A DNA stretch of 64,000 nucleotides from Bacteroidales bacterium (GCA_021648725.1 JAKISF010000018.1:1-64000); one strand, 5' to 3'; positions 10,237 through 19,979 are shown, counted from the first letter of the stretch. The notes: generated from the sequence alone by a model not told the origin. Program-made: numbers and translations.

Positions 10237-10261
10237 ATCTTTAAAAATTAGAAAATAATAT

Positions 10262-10287
10262 AAAAAAAGCCTCAAAAAGAGGCTTTT
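10262..10287 (-). terminator. Terminator after gdhA
   Basis: A 9-bp perfect stem (10265-10273 with 10279-10287) with a 5-nt loop; on the minus strand it is followed by a T run. It separates gdhA from the phosphatase gene and argues against the longer phosphatase start. Confidence 0.85.
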
Positions 10288-10308
10288 AAATATATTCAGT
10301 AAAAAAAA

Positions 10309-11646
10309 TTATACTAATCCTTGTGCTAACATTGCATCTGCAACTTTAACAAAGCCGCCTATATTTGCACCTTTAACGTAATCAACATAATCACCGTCTT
10401 TACCGTGTTTAACGCAAGTTGTGTGAATATCTTTCATAATTTGATGAAGTTTTGCATCAACTTCTTCTCTTGTCCAGTTGTAACGCATAGAATTTTGAGA
10501 CATTTCAAGACCTGAAACAGCAACACCGCCAGCATTTGCAGCTTTACCCGGTGCATAAAGTATTTTATTTTTTTGGTAAACTTCAATTGCTTCCGGCTCT
10601 GAAGGCATGTTAGCACCTTCCGCAACAACAAAACATCCGTTTTTAATCAGTGTTTCCGCTTCTTCTTTATTAACTTCATTTTGGGTAGCACAAGGAAGAG
10701 CAACATCACATTTAATACTCCAAGGCCGTTTGCCTTCATGATATTCACATCCGTATTTATCTGCATATTCTTTAATTCTTCCTCTTTTAACATTTTTGAG
10801 GTCAAGAACAAAGTCTAATTTTGCAGTATCAATTCCCTCAGGATCATGAATAAATCCTTTTGAATCTGACAATGTAACAACTTTTGCACCTAATTCAATA
10901 CATTTCTCAGTTGCATACTGAGCAACATTACCTGAACCTGAAATAGTGACAGTTTTTCCTTTTAAGCTGTCGTCTTTTACTTTAAGCATTTCTTCAGCAA
11001 AATAAACAGTTCCGTATCCTGTTGCTTCCGGACGAATTAATGAACCGCCCCACTCTATTCCTTTACCTGTAAGAACACCGGTAAATTCGTTTCTTAATCT
11101 TTTATATTGTCCGTACATAAAACCTATTTCACGTCCTCCTACTCCTATATCTCCTGCGGGAACATCAGTATTAGGCCCTATGTGTCGTTGAAGTTCTGTC
11201 ATAAAACTTTGACAAAAACGCATAACTTCAGAATCTGTTTTACCTTTAGGGTCAAAATCAGAACCGCCTTTACCGCCGCCCATAGGTAAAGTTGTTAAAC
11301 TATTTTTAAATACTTGTTCAAAAGCTAAAAATTTTAAAAGACCTAAATAAACAGTAGGGTGAAAGCGTAAGCCTCCTTTATACGGTCCTATTGCACTGTT
11401 CATCTCAACTCTGTAACCTTTATTAATATGAATCTCGCCGCTGTCGTCTGTCCATGGAACTCTGAACATAATAACTCTTTCCGGCTCCGTCATTCTTTCA
11501 AGGATTTTTGCTTCTTTATATTTCGGGTTCTCTTCAATAAAAGGAAGTACCGACTCTACGACTTCTTCTACAGCTTGATGGAATTCAGTTTCGCATCTGT
11601 TTTTAGCGATAACGCCGTCCATAAATTGTTTTACATTTTGATTCAT
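10309..11646 (-). CDS. gdhA: Glutamate dehydrogenase, hexameric NADP type
   Basis: Interconverts 2-oxoglutarate plus ammonium and glutamate, a main ammonium-assimilation route in Bacteroidota. The 445-aa length fits the hexameric bacterial enzyme. The substrate-binding region reads KGGLRFHPTVYLGLLKFLAFEQVFK, shown in parts as GPYKGGLRFHP and LAFEQVFKNSL, followed by the glycine-rich PMGGGKGGSDFDPKGK with its catalytic lysine. The dinucleotide fold starts at VTISGSGNVAQYA, with a serine following the beta-strand (LSDSKG), compatible with NADP(H). It is a single-gene unit with its own promoter and terminator. Confidence 0.95.
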   Translation of the reverse strand: MNQNVKQFMDGVIAKNRCETEFHQAVEEVVESVLPFIEENPKYKEAKILERMTEPERVIMFRVPWTDDSGEIHINKGYRVEMNSAIGPYKGGLRFHPTVYLGLLKFLAFEQVFKNSLTTLPMGGGKGGSDFDPKGKTDSEVMRFCQSFMTELQRHIGPNTDVPAGDIGVGGREIGFMYGQYKRLRNEFTGVLTGKGIEWGGSLIRPEATGYGTVYFAEEMLKVKDDSLKGKTVTISGSGNVAQYATEKCIELGAKVVTLSDSKGFIHDPEGIDTAKLDFVLDLKNVKRGRIKEYADKYGCEYHEGKRPWSIKCDVALPCATQNEVNKEEAETLIKNGCFVVAEGANMPSEPEAIEVYQKNKILYAPGKAANAGGVAVSGLEMSQNSMRYNWTREEVDAKLHQIMKDIHTTCVKHGKDGDYVDYVKGANIGGFVKVADAMLAQGLV

Positions 11647-11682
11647 TTTTTATATTTTTTAAAGTTTAAAATTTTAGTCAGA

Positions 11683-11711
11683 CAAATATATTATATTTAT
11701 ATAAATAACAA
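11683..11711 (-). promoter_or_regulatory. gdhA promoter
   Basis: On the minus strand TATATTTG (11683-11690) matches the -7 consensus, with TTG (11709-11711) 18 nt upstream as the -33 element, placing the start about 30 nt before the gdhA ATG. Confidence 0.6.
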
Positions 11712-11847
11712 TATTTTATTAAACATACATTATAAAATTCAGGCATCTGCAAAAATCAATATTTACGATAAAAAATATCGACATAATTTATATTTAATGC
11801 ATTACTAATCTTGATTTACAAAGTGTAAGAATAAAATAATTCCTAAT

Positions 11848-11878
11848 AAAAAAAGGTTTACACAAAAAGCATAAACCT
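11848..11878 (-). terminator. Terminator after tRNA-Pro
   Basis: A 7-bp stem (11854-11860 with 11872-11878) is followed on the minus strand by a run of seven T. It lies 15 nt downstream of the tRNA-Pro 3' end. Confidence 0.75.
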
Positions 11879-11892
11879 CTGACAATCAGCAG

Positions 11893-11967
11893 TCGGGATG
11901 GCAAGATTCGAACTTGCGGCCTCTGCGTCCCGAACGCAGCGCGCTAACCGGACTGCGCCACACCCCG
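11893..11967 (-). tRNA. tRNA-Pro (CGG anticodon)
   Basis: On the minus strand the acceptor stem CGGGGTG (11961-11967) pairs with CATCCCG (11894-11900), the anticodon stem CTGCG/CGCAG encloses TTCGGGA giving anticodon CGG, and the T arm contains GTTCGAATC. Discriminator base is A; CCA is not encoded. The window codes CCG prolines, so the tRNA is useful here. Confidence 0.93.
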
Positions 11968-12300
11968 ATTTCGGGAATGCAAATTTATATTTTTTTATTT
12001 ATTAACAGAAAAAAATATTTATTTATTTCTTTATGTTTTTTTGACTTTTATATTTAATGTGGTTTCTTCTTATGAATAATTTCCCGGGAGTAATATGAAA
12101 ATTTAAATTATTCAATCAATTTAAAAATAATATTTAAAAAAATCAATTTGTTTTAAAAAATCAATAACTTCGCAACTGAGTAAATTACAACAACAATTAA
12201 CTTATTTGTAAAATAAATTATTTTTTTTGTGGAAATTGATGTAACTTGTCATCATTATATAAAATTCAGAAACTATATCTATTAATTTAAATTTGAAATC
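11968..12300. other. Intergenic stretch without recognised gene
   Basis: This 333-nt stretch between tRNA-Pro and the DUF1573-like gene is very AT-rich. I see no ORF of note, no repeat and no convincing TTTG/TAnnTTTG pair; it presumably carries the promoters of both flanking genes. Confidence 0.5.
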
Positions 12301-12723
12301 ATGAAATTACAGAGATTACTTATGTTGTCAGTTGCCATATTTGCTTTTTCATTTATGGGATACGGACAAGTTGAACCCGCAGAAGCTCCTATGTTCGGAA
12401 ATGTAAGAGGCGGAAATGCTGCTTTCAGTCATAACTTTGGTGACATAAGCGGAACTACTGAGTCTTACAATTTTAAAATTGCTAACAAAGGTGCTACGAC
12501 TATGCACATTACCGACATCAAAATTCCTGAAAAAGTAGGCGTAACAGTTATTGATATGCACATTAAAAAAGGAAAAGAAGGTGTAATTATCGTAAACATT
12601 GACCCTACTATTAAAGAAAAAGGAAAATTTGCAGAAAGAATAGTAATTACGACTCAACAAAAAGAGCCGAATATTGTTACGACTAAAGAAATTACATTTG
12701 TAGTAGCAGGCGAAGTAAAATAA
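12301..12723 (+). CDS. Secreted DUF1573-like protein
   Basis: A 140-aa protein with a cleavable signal peptide (hydrophobic stretch about residues 5-20, then GYGQVEPAEA). The rest resembles the DUF1573 beta-sandwich common in Bacteroidota periplasmic proteins: AAFSHNFGDIS, then YNFKIANKGATTMHI, then GVIIVNIDPTIKEKGKF. In that family the fold is immunoglobulin-like and the function is unknown. No lipobox cysteine. It has its own strong terminator and is probably monocistronic. Confidence 0.75.
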   Translation: MKLQRLLMLSVAIFAFSFMGYGQVEPAEAPMFGNVRGGNAAFSHNFGDISGTTESYNFKIANKGATTMHITDIKIPEKVGVTVIDMHIKKGKEGVIIVNIDPTIKEKGKFAERIVITTQQKEPNIVTTKEITFVVAGEVK

Positions 12724-12743
12724 TTATTGTTTAATAATTTTTT

Positions 12744-12787
12744 AACAGTAAATATTGAACGAAATGTTCAGTATTTACTGTTTTTTT
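12744..12787 (+). terminator. Strong terminator after the DUF1573-like gene
   Basis: A 17-bp perfect stem (12744-12760 with 12766-12782), 5-nt loop, then T residues to 12787. Confidence 0.93.
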
Positions 12788-12803
12788 AACTAAATTTTAT
12801 AAT

Positions 12804-13028
12804 ATGAAGCCGCCTGTTTGTGCTATATGCGATAAAGATTTTTTCGGAACCGGAGGTTTAATCTATTTTAAAGAAACAGAAGAGGATAAAACTTTTAACG
12901 AAAGATTTAAACAAAAAGGGTTTGTAGGACATCCAAAAAATGCTTTTTGGTTTTGTGAGAAACATTATAAAACAGCAAAAAAATATTCTCACTTAACAAA
13001 AACAGAAGCATTTGAAAAAATAAGCTGA
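12804..13028 (+). CDS. Small putative zinc-binding protein
   Basis: A 74-aa protein with a C-x2-C pair at the start (PVCAICDKDFFGTGG) and a Cys-x2-His pair near the end (FWFCEKHYKTAKKY), a plausible four-ligand zinc site. The body is charged and soluble. I do not recognise a named family. It begins 16 nt after the preceding terminator and converges on mutS2. The matched CxxC/CxxH spacing and ordered codon content argue for a real gene. Confidence 0.7.
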   Translation: MKPPVCAICDKDFFGTGGLIYFKETEEDKTFNERFKQKGFVGHPKNAFWFCEKHYKTAKKYSHLTKTEAFEKIS

Positions 13029-13053
13029 ATAATGTCAGTCTTATTTTTTAAAT

Positions 13054-15513
13054 TTATAAATCCAACTCAATCAAAGTAATTCCCGAGCCGCCGGCTTCAA
13101 GCCTTTCGTCTTTGTAGTCTTTTACAATATCCTGTGAACGTAAATAATCTCTTATAACTTCTCTTAAAATTCCGTTGCCTGTACCGTGCAGAATTTTCAA
13201 ATGTCGTGTTTGATTTACAATTGCATCGTCTAAATATCGAGAAACTGTGTGCAAGGCATCTTCTGCACGTTTGCCTCTTATGTCAAGTCGATCAAAAAAA
13301 TCTTCGGCATTCTGTTCATTTGTTCTTATAACTTTTACGCTTGTTTTTATTGATTTTTGCTTTTTTTGTGTTGTTAATTCCAGCTTATTTTTATCAACAG
13401 TTAATTGTATATTATTACTTATTACTATTGCTTTATTTTTTTTGACGGATAAAACTTCTGCAATTGTATTAGTCCCTGTAATCTTCACAAAATCACCTTG
13501 TTGTATTTCTTCCTTTTTTTGCATCTTCTCTCCGACAATATTTTGCATTTTGTTTCTTTTTGTCTTTTTCTGTTTTATTTTTTCGATTTTTTCATGTATT
13601 TTTTCATCACTAATTCGCTGTTTTTCCTTTTCTGTTTTTATATATTCGTTCAATTCTTTTCTTAATGCCTTTGTTTGTTCTTTTTCAGCATTTTTTCGTT
13701 TTATTTCAAGTATTGTTTTTTCTATCTTTTTATTTGCTGAATTTAAAATTTCTTCCGCTTCTGCTTTTGCATTTTTAAGAACTTCTTTCTTTTTATAAAG
13801 CAACTTTTCTAATTCTTCTTCATATTTTTCAAGAGTTTCGGTAAGTTTACTTTCGGTTATTCTGATTTTTCGTTTGCTTTGTTTAAGTTTTCGCTTTTCG
13901 CTTTGGGTTTGTTTTAAGGCTTTTTCAAAATCAATTTGGTTTTTATCTACTTTTGATTGTGCATTTTTAAGAATATTTTGGTTTAAACCTGTTTTTTCGG
14001 CAATTTCAAAAGCAAATGAACTTCCAGGTTTCCCGATTTCCATTTTATACAGCGGACGCATATTATCATTGTCGTATAACATTGCGGCATTTATAATTCC
14101 TTCGTTATTATCGGCAAAATGCTTAATATTTGTATAATGCGTAGTAATGATACCTTTTGCATTGCTTTTATGAATACTTTCCAAAACGGCTTCTGCAATA
14201 GCCCCCCCGAGCATAGGTTCGGTTCCCGTTCCGAATTCATCAATTAAAATTAAAGTTTCCTTATCGGAATTTTCTGTAAAAACCTTCATGTTTTTTAAAT
14301 GCGAACTGTATGTACTCAGGTCATTTTCAATTGATTGCTCATCGCCTATGTCAATGAATATATTGTTAAAAATTCCGGTTACGGAAATACTTTTTACGGG
14401 AATCAGCAAACCGCATTGCAACATATATTGTAAAATTGCAACAGTTTTTAAACTTACTGATTTACCGCCTGCATTAGGTCCTGAAATAATTAAAATTCTT
14501 TGTTCTTCATTTAAATTGAAATCTGAAGGAATGACTTTTTTATTAGTGTTTTTGTATGCAATAAACAAAAGAGGATGCACGGCATTTAAAAATTCAATTT
14601 TATTTTGATTGCTTAATTTCGGTTTTTCGGCATTTATACTAATTGCAAAAATTGCCTTTGCTCTTATGAAATCAATAGTTGCCATAAAATCGTATGATTG
14701 CTTTAAATCATCGAAATAAGGTCTCAGTTCATCGGTTATTTCCGTTAATATTTTCCTGATTTCTCGTTTTTCCGCAAATTCAAGTTCTCTGATTTCGTTA
14801 TTAAGCGTAACAACCTCAATAGGCTCAATATATGATGTTTTACCCGTTGCGGATTCGTCATAAATAATTCCTTTTATTTTTCGTTTGTTTTTTGCTTCGA
14901 CAGGGATTAATAATTTATTTTCCCGCACGGTAACTTCGGAATCCTTTTCAACATTTCCGGCAGCAATTTCTTTTCTGAAAATTCTTTGAATTGTTTGTGA
15001 AACGCTTGATTGTTTTTTTGACAAATCATTTCTGATTTTTGCAAGTTCAGGTGATGCATTGTTCTTTATCTCTCCGTATTTGTCTAATATTGAGCTTATT
15101 CTGCTTATAACAAACGGGAACAATGAGACCTCTTTGCTTAACCTTTTTAAAGTAGTGTAATTATTTTCTTCATCGTTTTTAAAGAAATTAACGATTGATT
15201 TTATGGTTGTTAATGAGCGTATAATATCAAATAATTCATTTGCAGAAAAAAAAGTTCCTATGTTTTGCGTTTTCTCAAAATATGATTTTGTATCAATAAA
15301 ATAGCTTACCGGGAAGTTATCTTTAAATTGAACAATGTGTTTAAATTCAAAAGTTAGGTTTAAAAGATATTGTATTGTATTAACATCAGTTAAAAAACTC
15401 ATCTCTTCAACTTTTGCTTTTCCGGCATGGCTGAGGCATTGACTTTTAATAAGTTCACGTATTTTAGTAAACTCGGTTTTTATTTCAAAATCTTTCGGGT
15501 ATATCTTGCTCAT
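13054..15513 (-). CDS. mutS2: MutS2-family ATPase/endonuclease
   Basis: MutS2 proteins act on branched DNA and, in some bacteria, on collided ribosomes; they are not mismatch-repair MutS. The 819-aa protein has MutS core/lever domains (about 1-300), Walker A in IISGPNAGGKSVSLK, Walker B in LILIDEFGTGTEP, a His-containing ITTHYTNIKHF, a long charged coiled coil (about 510-650), and a C-terminal Smr nuclease domain with LDIRGKRAEDAL and HGTGNGILREVI. Length and order are standard for the family. It stands alone and converges on the small zinc-binding gene. Confidence 0.95.
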   Translation of the reverse strand: MSKIYPKDFEIKTEFTKIRELIKSQCLSHAGKAKVEEMSFLTDVNTIQYLLNLTFEFKHIVQFKDNFPVSYFIDTKSYFEKTQNIGTFFSANELFDIIRSLTTIKSIVNFFKNDEENNYTTLKRLSKEVSLFPFVISRISSILDKYGEIKNNASPELAKIRNDLSKKQSSVSQTIQRIFRKEIAAGNVEKDSEVTVRENKLLIPVEAKNKRKIKGIIYDESATGKTSYIEPIEVVTLNNEIRELEFAEKREIRKILTEITDELRPYFDDLKQSYDFMATIDFIRAKAIFAISINAEKPKLSNQNKIEFLNAVHPLLFIAYKNTNKKVIPSDFNLNEEQRILIISGPNAGGKSVSLKTVAILQYMLQCGLLIPVKSISVTGIFNNIFIDIGDEQSIENDLSTYSSHLKNMKVFTENSDKETLILIDEFGTGTEPMLGGAIAEAVLESIHKSNAKGIITTHYTNIKHFADNNEGIINAAMLYDNDNMRPLYKMEIGKPGSSFAFEIAEKTGLNQNILKNAQSKVDKNQIDFEKALKQTQSEKRKLKQSKRKIRITESKLTETLEKYEEELEKLLYKKKEVLKNAKAEAEEILNSANKKIEKTILEIKRKNAEKEQTKALRKELNEYIKTEKEKQRISDEKIHEKIEKIKQKKTKRNKMQNIVGEKMQKKEEIQQGDFVKITGTNTIAEVLSVKKNKAIVISNNIQLTVDKNKLELTTQKKQKSIKTSVKVIRTNEQNAEDFFDRLDIRGKRAEDALHTVSRYLDDAIVNQTRHLKILHGTGNGILREVIRDYLRSQDIVKDYKDERLEAGGSGITLIELDL

Positions 15514-15673
15514 AGGAAATATTCAACTTAGAATTGATGCAAAATTATTAAAGTTTTAAAAGCAAGATGCAATTTCTTTATTTTTATTCCTTTAATATTT
15601 TCCTTCGAGCCTAACCTTTGGTTTAAGTTCTGAAAATAAAACTCCTAAATTATTACAAAGCAATAAAATACAT

Positions 15674-16669
15674 TCATTCAAAATCAGCACAAGAATTACT
15701 TACAAGTGTTGCTTCTGTATTATTTTGTTGCGGTAATAATAAAATTCTGAATTTATCAACAGGTATTTTAGTAAGATAAACAAATATATCATTGCCCCAA
15801 ATATTCTCATAAGGATTTGTTTTACAAGAAAGCGGGTTGATTGCATATAAAGAAAGACCGCCGCCGTCGTCTGCACAATACATTCCGTAAACTTGTAATG
15901 CTTTTGCAATAGTCATTTCATAGTCACTCAAACCTAATGCACTTAGGTTAAGAGCCGGATCTAATTGAACTAATGCTCCCTCGGGAATAGCCCAATCATC
16001 GGTGGATGTTCCGTCACTTTCTGTAGCCGGACTGACAGGACCGCCTGCTTTTGTATGATCATAACTAAAAATAAGAGCATGGTTTATTTCTCCTGCTTCT
16101 AATTCTTGCGGCCAAATAATTCCTTGAAGTAGCTCAAAACCGGAACCTCTTGCTGATAATCCTTTCGGGAAAATACCGTCCCCGGACAACAATAAAGCAT
16201 TGCCCCACCCGGCTTGCCAACCTCCGCTTTTAAGTTGCATTTCCCAAAAATCATATATACAGCCCCCTGTTTCATCTATAATTACCATGTGTCCGTCACC
16301 GGAAGGGTCAGGTTCTGCATATTCAGGAATCGGGACATTTTTTAAAGTTTTCATGGGAGCCCACGAAGCAGACATGGAAACATCTTGTTTTTCTGTTAAT
16401 GCATCGGTAAAATAAACAGGAACAGTCCATTCTTTTACTGCAATTAAAAAACCTTGACTTTCTTGTTGTTCGATAAGGCTTCCGACCATAACTGATGAAT
16501 TCGGGTCAATTTGCGGATTATCGCCAATGGGATTGTAAAATACGGAATTAGAACTGAAAGCCTGATAATATTGTAAATTATCCGGTTTATTGCTGATGTC
16601 TTGATTGTCTTTTTTACAAGATAAAAACACTGTTAATAACAATATTGAAAAAAATAATTTAGTTTTCAT
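15674..16669 (-). CDS. Lipoprotein of unknown function
   Basis: A 331-aa protein with a lipoprotein signal: hydrophobic h-region then FLSCKKDNQ, the Cys at about residue 18. The mature part is rich in Gly, Trp and acidic residues and contains GDGHMVIIDE, CIYDFWEMQ, GWQAGWGNALL, ARGSGFELLQGIIWPQEL and INHALIFSY. I recall this motif series from uncharacterised secreted proteins in other phyla, but no activity is known to me. Four further cysteines could form disulphides. No operon partner is evident; mutS2 is 160 nt downstream on the same strand. Confidence 0.7.
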   Translation of the reverse strand: MKTKLFFSILLLTVFLSCKKDNQDISNKPDNLQYYQAFSSNSVFYNPIGDNPQIDPNSSVMVGSLIEQQESQGFLIAVKEWTVPVYFTDALTEKQDVSMSASWAPMKTLKNVPIPEYAEPDPSGDGHMVIIDETGGCIYDFWEMQLKSGGWQAGWGNALLLSGDGIFPKGLSARGSGFELLQGIIWPQELEAGEINHALIFSYDHTKAGGPVSPATESDGTSTDDWAIPEGALVQLDPALNLSALGLSDYEMTIAKALQVYGMYCADDGGGLSLYAINPLSCKTNPYENIWGNDIFVYLTKIPVDKFRILLLPQQNNTEATLVSNSCADFE

Positions 16670-16782
16670 AAGAAAAGATTTGAGTTATAAAATGTTATGA
16701 ATTGAAACTATTACTTTTCAAATATATATCTTTTTTATTAAATAAATGGTTTTCTTTGTAACAACAAAAAAAACTTAATAAA

Positions 16783-17832
16783 ATGACAGATTTCAGATCA
16801 GATACCGTTACAAAACCGACAAAAGAAATGAGAGCGGCAATGTTAAATGCCGAAGTCGGGGATGATGTTTTGCAAGAAGACCCCACGGTTAATAAATTAG
16901 AACATCTGGCTGCAAAAAAGCTCGAAAAAGAAGCAGCATTATTTGTTCCTTCCGGAACTTTCGGAAATCAGCTTGCAATATTAACACACACAAAAAGAGG
17001 AGATGAAATAATAGTAAAGGACGATACGCATGTTGTTCAACATGAGGTTGGTGCATCTGCCGTTATTGCAGGGGTTCAACTGAGAACAGTAAATGTTGAA
17101 AAAAGCTATATGGTTTGGGATGATATTTCAAAATATATAAGAAGCGGTTATGATATTCATCAACCCGAAACGGGAATGCTTGAATTACAAAACTCATTGG
17201 GAAACGGTGATGTTATGCCTTTGGAAGATATGAAACTAATATATAATAATCTAAAAGATTTGGATATTCCTGTTCATCTTGACGGAGCAAGAATTTTTAA
17301 TGCTGCCGAATATTTAAAAGTTGAAGCAGCCGAAATTGCACAATATTGTGATTCTGTTATGTTTTGTTTATCAAAAGGTTTAGGTGCTCCGGTAGGCTCT
17401 ATGTTGGTCGGAACAAAAGATTTTATTTTTAAAGCAAGAAAAAACAGAAAATTAATGGGAGGCGGAATGCGACAAGTCGGTATTTTAGCCGCTCCCGGAA
17501 TTATTGCTTTGGAAGAAATGACTAAACGATTACATATTGATTATTCTAATGCAAAACGTATTGCAAAAGAATTTGCTGAATATGACATATTTGATATTAA
17601 CCCTGATGAAATTAAAACTAACATCTTCTTTTTAAAATTCAGCACAAAAGATAAATCTGTTCTGCAAAAATTTTATAATTTATTGATTGAAAATGGCATT
17701 TTAGTTTATCCGCCGAGAAACGGAGGAATCCGTTTTGTTTTGCACTACGATGTTAAAGAATGTGATATTGATAAGTTTATTAAGTTGTTACCTTCACTTG
17801 TGAAACAAATGGGGAAATTATCAACATCCTAA
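16783..17832 (+). CDS. ltaE: Low-specificity L-threonine aldolase
   Basis: PLP enzyme that splits threonine or allo-threonine to glycine and acetaldehyde. The 349-aa protein starts with the family signature DFRSDTVTKPT, has GDDVLQEDPTVNKLE, a PLP phosphate site FVPSGTFGNQLA, the Asp/Arg pair in HLDGARIFNAA and the Schiff-base lysine in FCLSKGLGAPVGS. Size and motif order match LtaE. It converges on the PLD-like gene (6-nt gap). Confidence 0.93.
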   Translation: MTDFRSDTVTKPTKEMRAAMLNAEVGDDVLQEDPTVNKLEHLAAKKLEKEAALFVPSGTFGNQLAILTHTKRGDEIIVKDDTHVVQHEVGASAVIAGVQLRTVNVEKSYMVWDDISKYIRSGYDIHQPETGMLELQNSLGNGDVMPLEDMKLIYNNLKDLDIPVHLDGARIFNAAEYLKVEAAEIAQYCDSVMFCLSKGLGAPVGSMLVGTKDFIFKARKNRKLMGGGMRQVGILAAPGIIALEEMTKRLHIDYSNAKRIAKEFAEYDIFDINPDEIKTNIFFLKFSTKDKSVLQKFYNLLIENGILVYPPRNGGIRFVLHYDVKECDIDKFIKLLPSLVKQMGKLSTS

Positions 17833-17838
17833 GGTTTC

Positions 17839-18279
17839 TCATATTTGCTCGGTTATTTGCCAAAGTTTATTAAATTCTTTGTTGTAAGTTTTTGCAACAT
17901 CTTTGCTGTCGGTAACTAAAATATTTTCATAATTCCTTGTTTCTGCACTGCGTGTCCAGTTATAACTTCCGGTAATTGTTATTTCATCGTCAATTACTGC
18001 AAATTTATGATGCATATGTGCAGAAGTTGTATCTAACTTTACATCAATCCCTAATCTTGATGCAATATAGTCAATATCATTGCCTTTATCATAACGTTTA
18101 TCGTTGTCAGAAATAATTTTAATATTTACACCGTTAAGTTGCATATCTTTAATTGCATCAACAATTCGATTATCGCTTATCGTAAAAACACAAATATTTG
18201 CAGAACGTTTTGCATTTTTCAGAACATCTGTTATTGCATTAAGGCAGTCATGTCCGGGGCTGAAATATATTTTTGTCAT
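17839..18279 (-). CDS. PLD-superfamily nuclease-like protein (single HKD)
   Basis: A 146-aa protein of the phospholipase D superfamily with one HKD motif (HMHHKFAVIDDEITITGSYN) and the following TRSAETRNYENI segment, as in Nuc-type nucleases that form an active site by dimerising. There is no signal peptide, unlike secreted Nuc enzymes. I start at the ATG at 18279 (MTKIYFSPGHD); an in-frame ATG at 18315 would start 1 nt after the upstream stop and add 12 residues. It is downstream of the GlmU-like gene on the same strand with a 36-nt gap and may be co-transcribed. Substrate, DNA or lipid, is not settled. Confidence 0.82.
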   Translation of the reverse strand: MTKIYFSPGHDCLNAITDVLKNAKRSANICVFTISDNRIVDAIKDMQLNGVNIKIISDNDKRYDKGNDIDYIASRLGIDVKLDTTSAHMHHKFAVIDDEITITGSYNWTRSAETRNYENILVTDSKDVAKTYNKEFNKLWQITEQI

Positions 18280-18315
18280 AATAAAGTTTAAAGTGAAAAG
18301 TTTTAATTTTTGCAA

Positions 18316-19503
18316 TTATTTTGCTCTGAATTCCTCAGTTTGTTTAAAAATTTCTTCTAAAATTGTTTTTTCTGTATCGTCAAGTTCAATTCCTCTTCGC
18401 TCCATTACAAGTTTTGCTGTTTCAAATACTTTATTCAATTTATAAGTCGTAAAACCGGATGCACCGCCCCAAGAAAATGACGGAATAAAATTACGAAGAA
18501 ATCCGCTTCCGAAAATATTTGCACTGACACCTACAACTGTTCCTGTATTAAACATTGTATTTATTCCGCATTTGGAATGGTCGCCCATTATTAAACCGCA
18601 AAATTGTAAACCGGACCTTACAAAACCTTTCTTTTTATAATTCCAAAGTTTAACTTCGGCATAATTATTTTTCAAATTTGAATTGTTAGTATCGGCACCG
18701 AGATTGCACCATTCTCCTATAACAGAATTTCCGAGAAAACCGTCATGCCCTTTATTTGAATAACCCTGAATAACAGAGTTATTTACTTCTCCGCCAACTT
18801 TTGAATAAGGTCCTATTGTTGTTGCTCCGTAAATCTTTGCTCCAATTTTCAAACTTGAATTTTTGCATAAAGCAAAAGAGCCTCTTACAACTGAGCCGTC
18901 CATTATCTCAGCGTCTTTTCCTATATAAATATATCCTCCGTTCGGGTTTAATGTTGCAAATTCAACTTTTGCACCTTCTTCTAAAAAGATATTTTCTTTT
19001 TCAAGAGCATTTACATTATTGCTTAACTTCTGAGAAGTTCTTCCTTCGGTAAGTATCTGAAAATCATTTCTTATTTCTTCCTCATTGTTTTTAAAAATAT
19101 CCCAGGGATAACTAATTTGTGTAAAATCGGAAGTTGCTTCAATGTGCTTAAAACCTTCAATATTGTTAAAATCAAATTTTTCTGTTCCGGAATCTTTTGA
19201 GATTATTGCGACAATAACTGATTTTTTTATTAATAATTGACCCGGTTCTAATTTTTTTATTTCATTAATAATATTTTTATTCGGAATAATTGAAGCATTT
19301 ATTAATAAATTTTCACCTTCTGTTTTAACCGGGAATTTTATTTTTAGGTATTCTTCCGTTAAATTTGAAACCGATTTTCTCAAATAATATTCCCATTTTT
19401 CTTTAATTTTTAATATTCCTACTCTTAATTCCGATACAGGTTTTGTAAAAGTTAAAGGAAGAAGATTTTGTCTGTTAAGTTTATCAAATAAAATAGTATT
19501 CAT
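18316..19503 (-). CDS. GlmU-like sugar nucleotidyl/acetyltransferase
   Basis: This 395-aa protein matches the Bacteroidota GlmU-like family: an atypical N-terminal nucleotidyltransferase-like domain starting NTILFDKLNRQNLLPLTF, then from about residue 190 a left-handed beta-helix of hexapeptide repeats (VRGSFALCKNSSLKIG, IYGATTIGPYSKVGG) as in acyltransferases. It lacks the canonical GlmU signature LAAGxGTRM. The family is thought to supply UDP-GlcNAc for envelope synthesis, but its activity is inferred. Upstream of the PLD-like gene on the same strand. Confidence 0.8.
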   Translation of the reverse strand: MNTILFDKLNRQNLLPLTFTKPVSELRVGILKIKEKWEYYLRKSVSNLTEEYLKIKFPVKTEGENLLINASIIPNKNIINEIKKLEPGQLLIKKSVIVAIISKDSGTEKFDFNNIEGFKHIEATSDFTQISYPWDIFKNNEEEIRNDFQILTEGRTSQKLSNNVNALEKENIFLEEGAKVEFATLNPNGGYIYIGKDAEIMDGSVVRGSFALCKNSSLKIGAKIYGATTIGPYSKVGGEVNNSVIQGYSNKGHDGFLGNSVIGEWCNLGADTNNSNLKNNYAEVKLWNYKKKGFVRSGLQFCGLIMGDHSKCGINTMFNTGTVVGVSANIFGSGFLRNFIPSFSWGGASGFTTYKLNKVFETAKLVMERRGIELDDTEKTILEEIFKQTEEFRAK

Positions 19504-19557
19504 CAGATTTGTTTTTTGATTTTGCTAATTTAATCTAAAAACAGGAAACATTCAAAA

Positions 19558-19585
19558 ATAAAAAAGCCCTGCATTGCAGAGCTTT
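19558..19585 (-). terminator. Terminator after rpmE2
   Basis: A stem of 10 positions with one mismatch (19563-19572 with 19576-19585), 3-nt loop, followed by T residues on the minus strand; located 22 nt after the rpmE2 stop. Confidence 0.75.
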
Positions 19586-19606
19586 AAATTTATTATTAAA
19601 AATAAA

Positions 19607-19858
19607 TTATTTCGTTTTCTTTTTGTATCGTTGATTAAATTTATCAACACGACCTGCTGAATCAACAAATTTCATTTTACCTGTATAAAAAGGATGAGAA
19701 CTGCTTGAAATCTCCATTTTAAAAAGTGGATATTCTTTTCCGTCAAGCTCAATTGTTTCTTTTGTATTAACAGTTGATTTTGTAATTGTTATCTCATCAT
19801 TTGACATGTCTTTAAAAACAACGTCTCTGTAATTGTTAGGATGTATATCTTTTTTCAT
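19607..19858 (-). CDS. rpmE2: 50S ribosomal protein L31, type B
   Basis: An 83-aa L31 starting [17 protein letters not shown], with [27 protein letters not shown] in the C-terminal half (given here as SSSHPFYTG and [10 protein letters not shown]). It lacks the CxxC zinc ligands of type A L31, so it is the zinc-independent B form. I choose the ATG at 19858 because this is the usual L31 start; an ATG 33 nt upstream adds residues not seen in the family. Confidence 0.93.
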   Translation of the reverse strand: MKKDIHPNNYRDVVFKDMSNDEITITKSTVNTKETIELDGKEYPLFKMEISSSSHPFYTGKMKFVDSAGRVDKFNQRYKKKTK

Positions 19859-19979
19859 TTTAATAAAATATTTTCTGAATTCGGCTCGCAAAGATATATA
19901 TCTTTATTAAATAAGTCAAAAATATTTTAGTTTTTTTATTGAAATATTTACTTTTACAAAATTATTAAAAACAAAACAA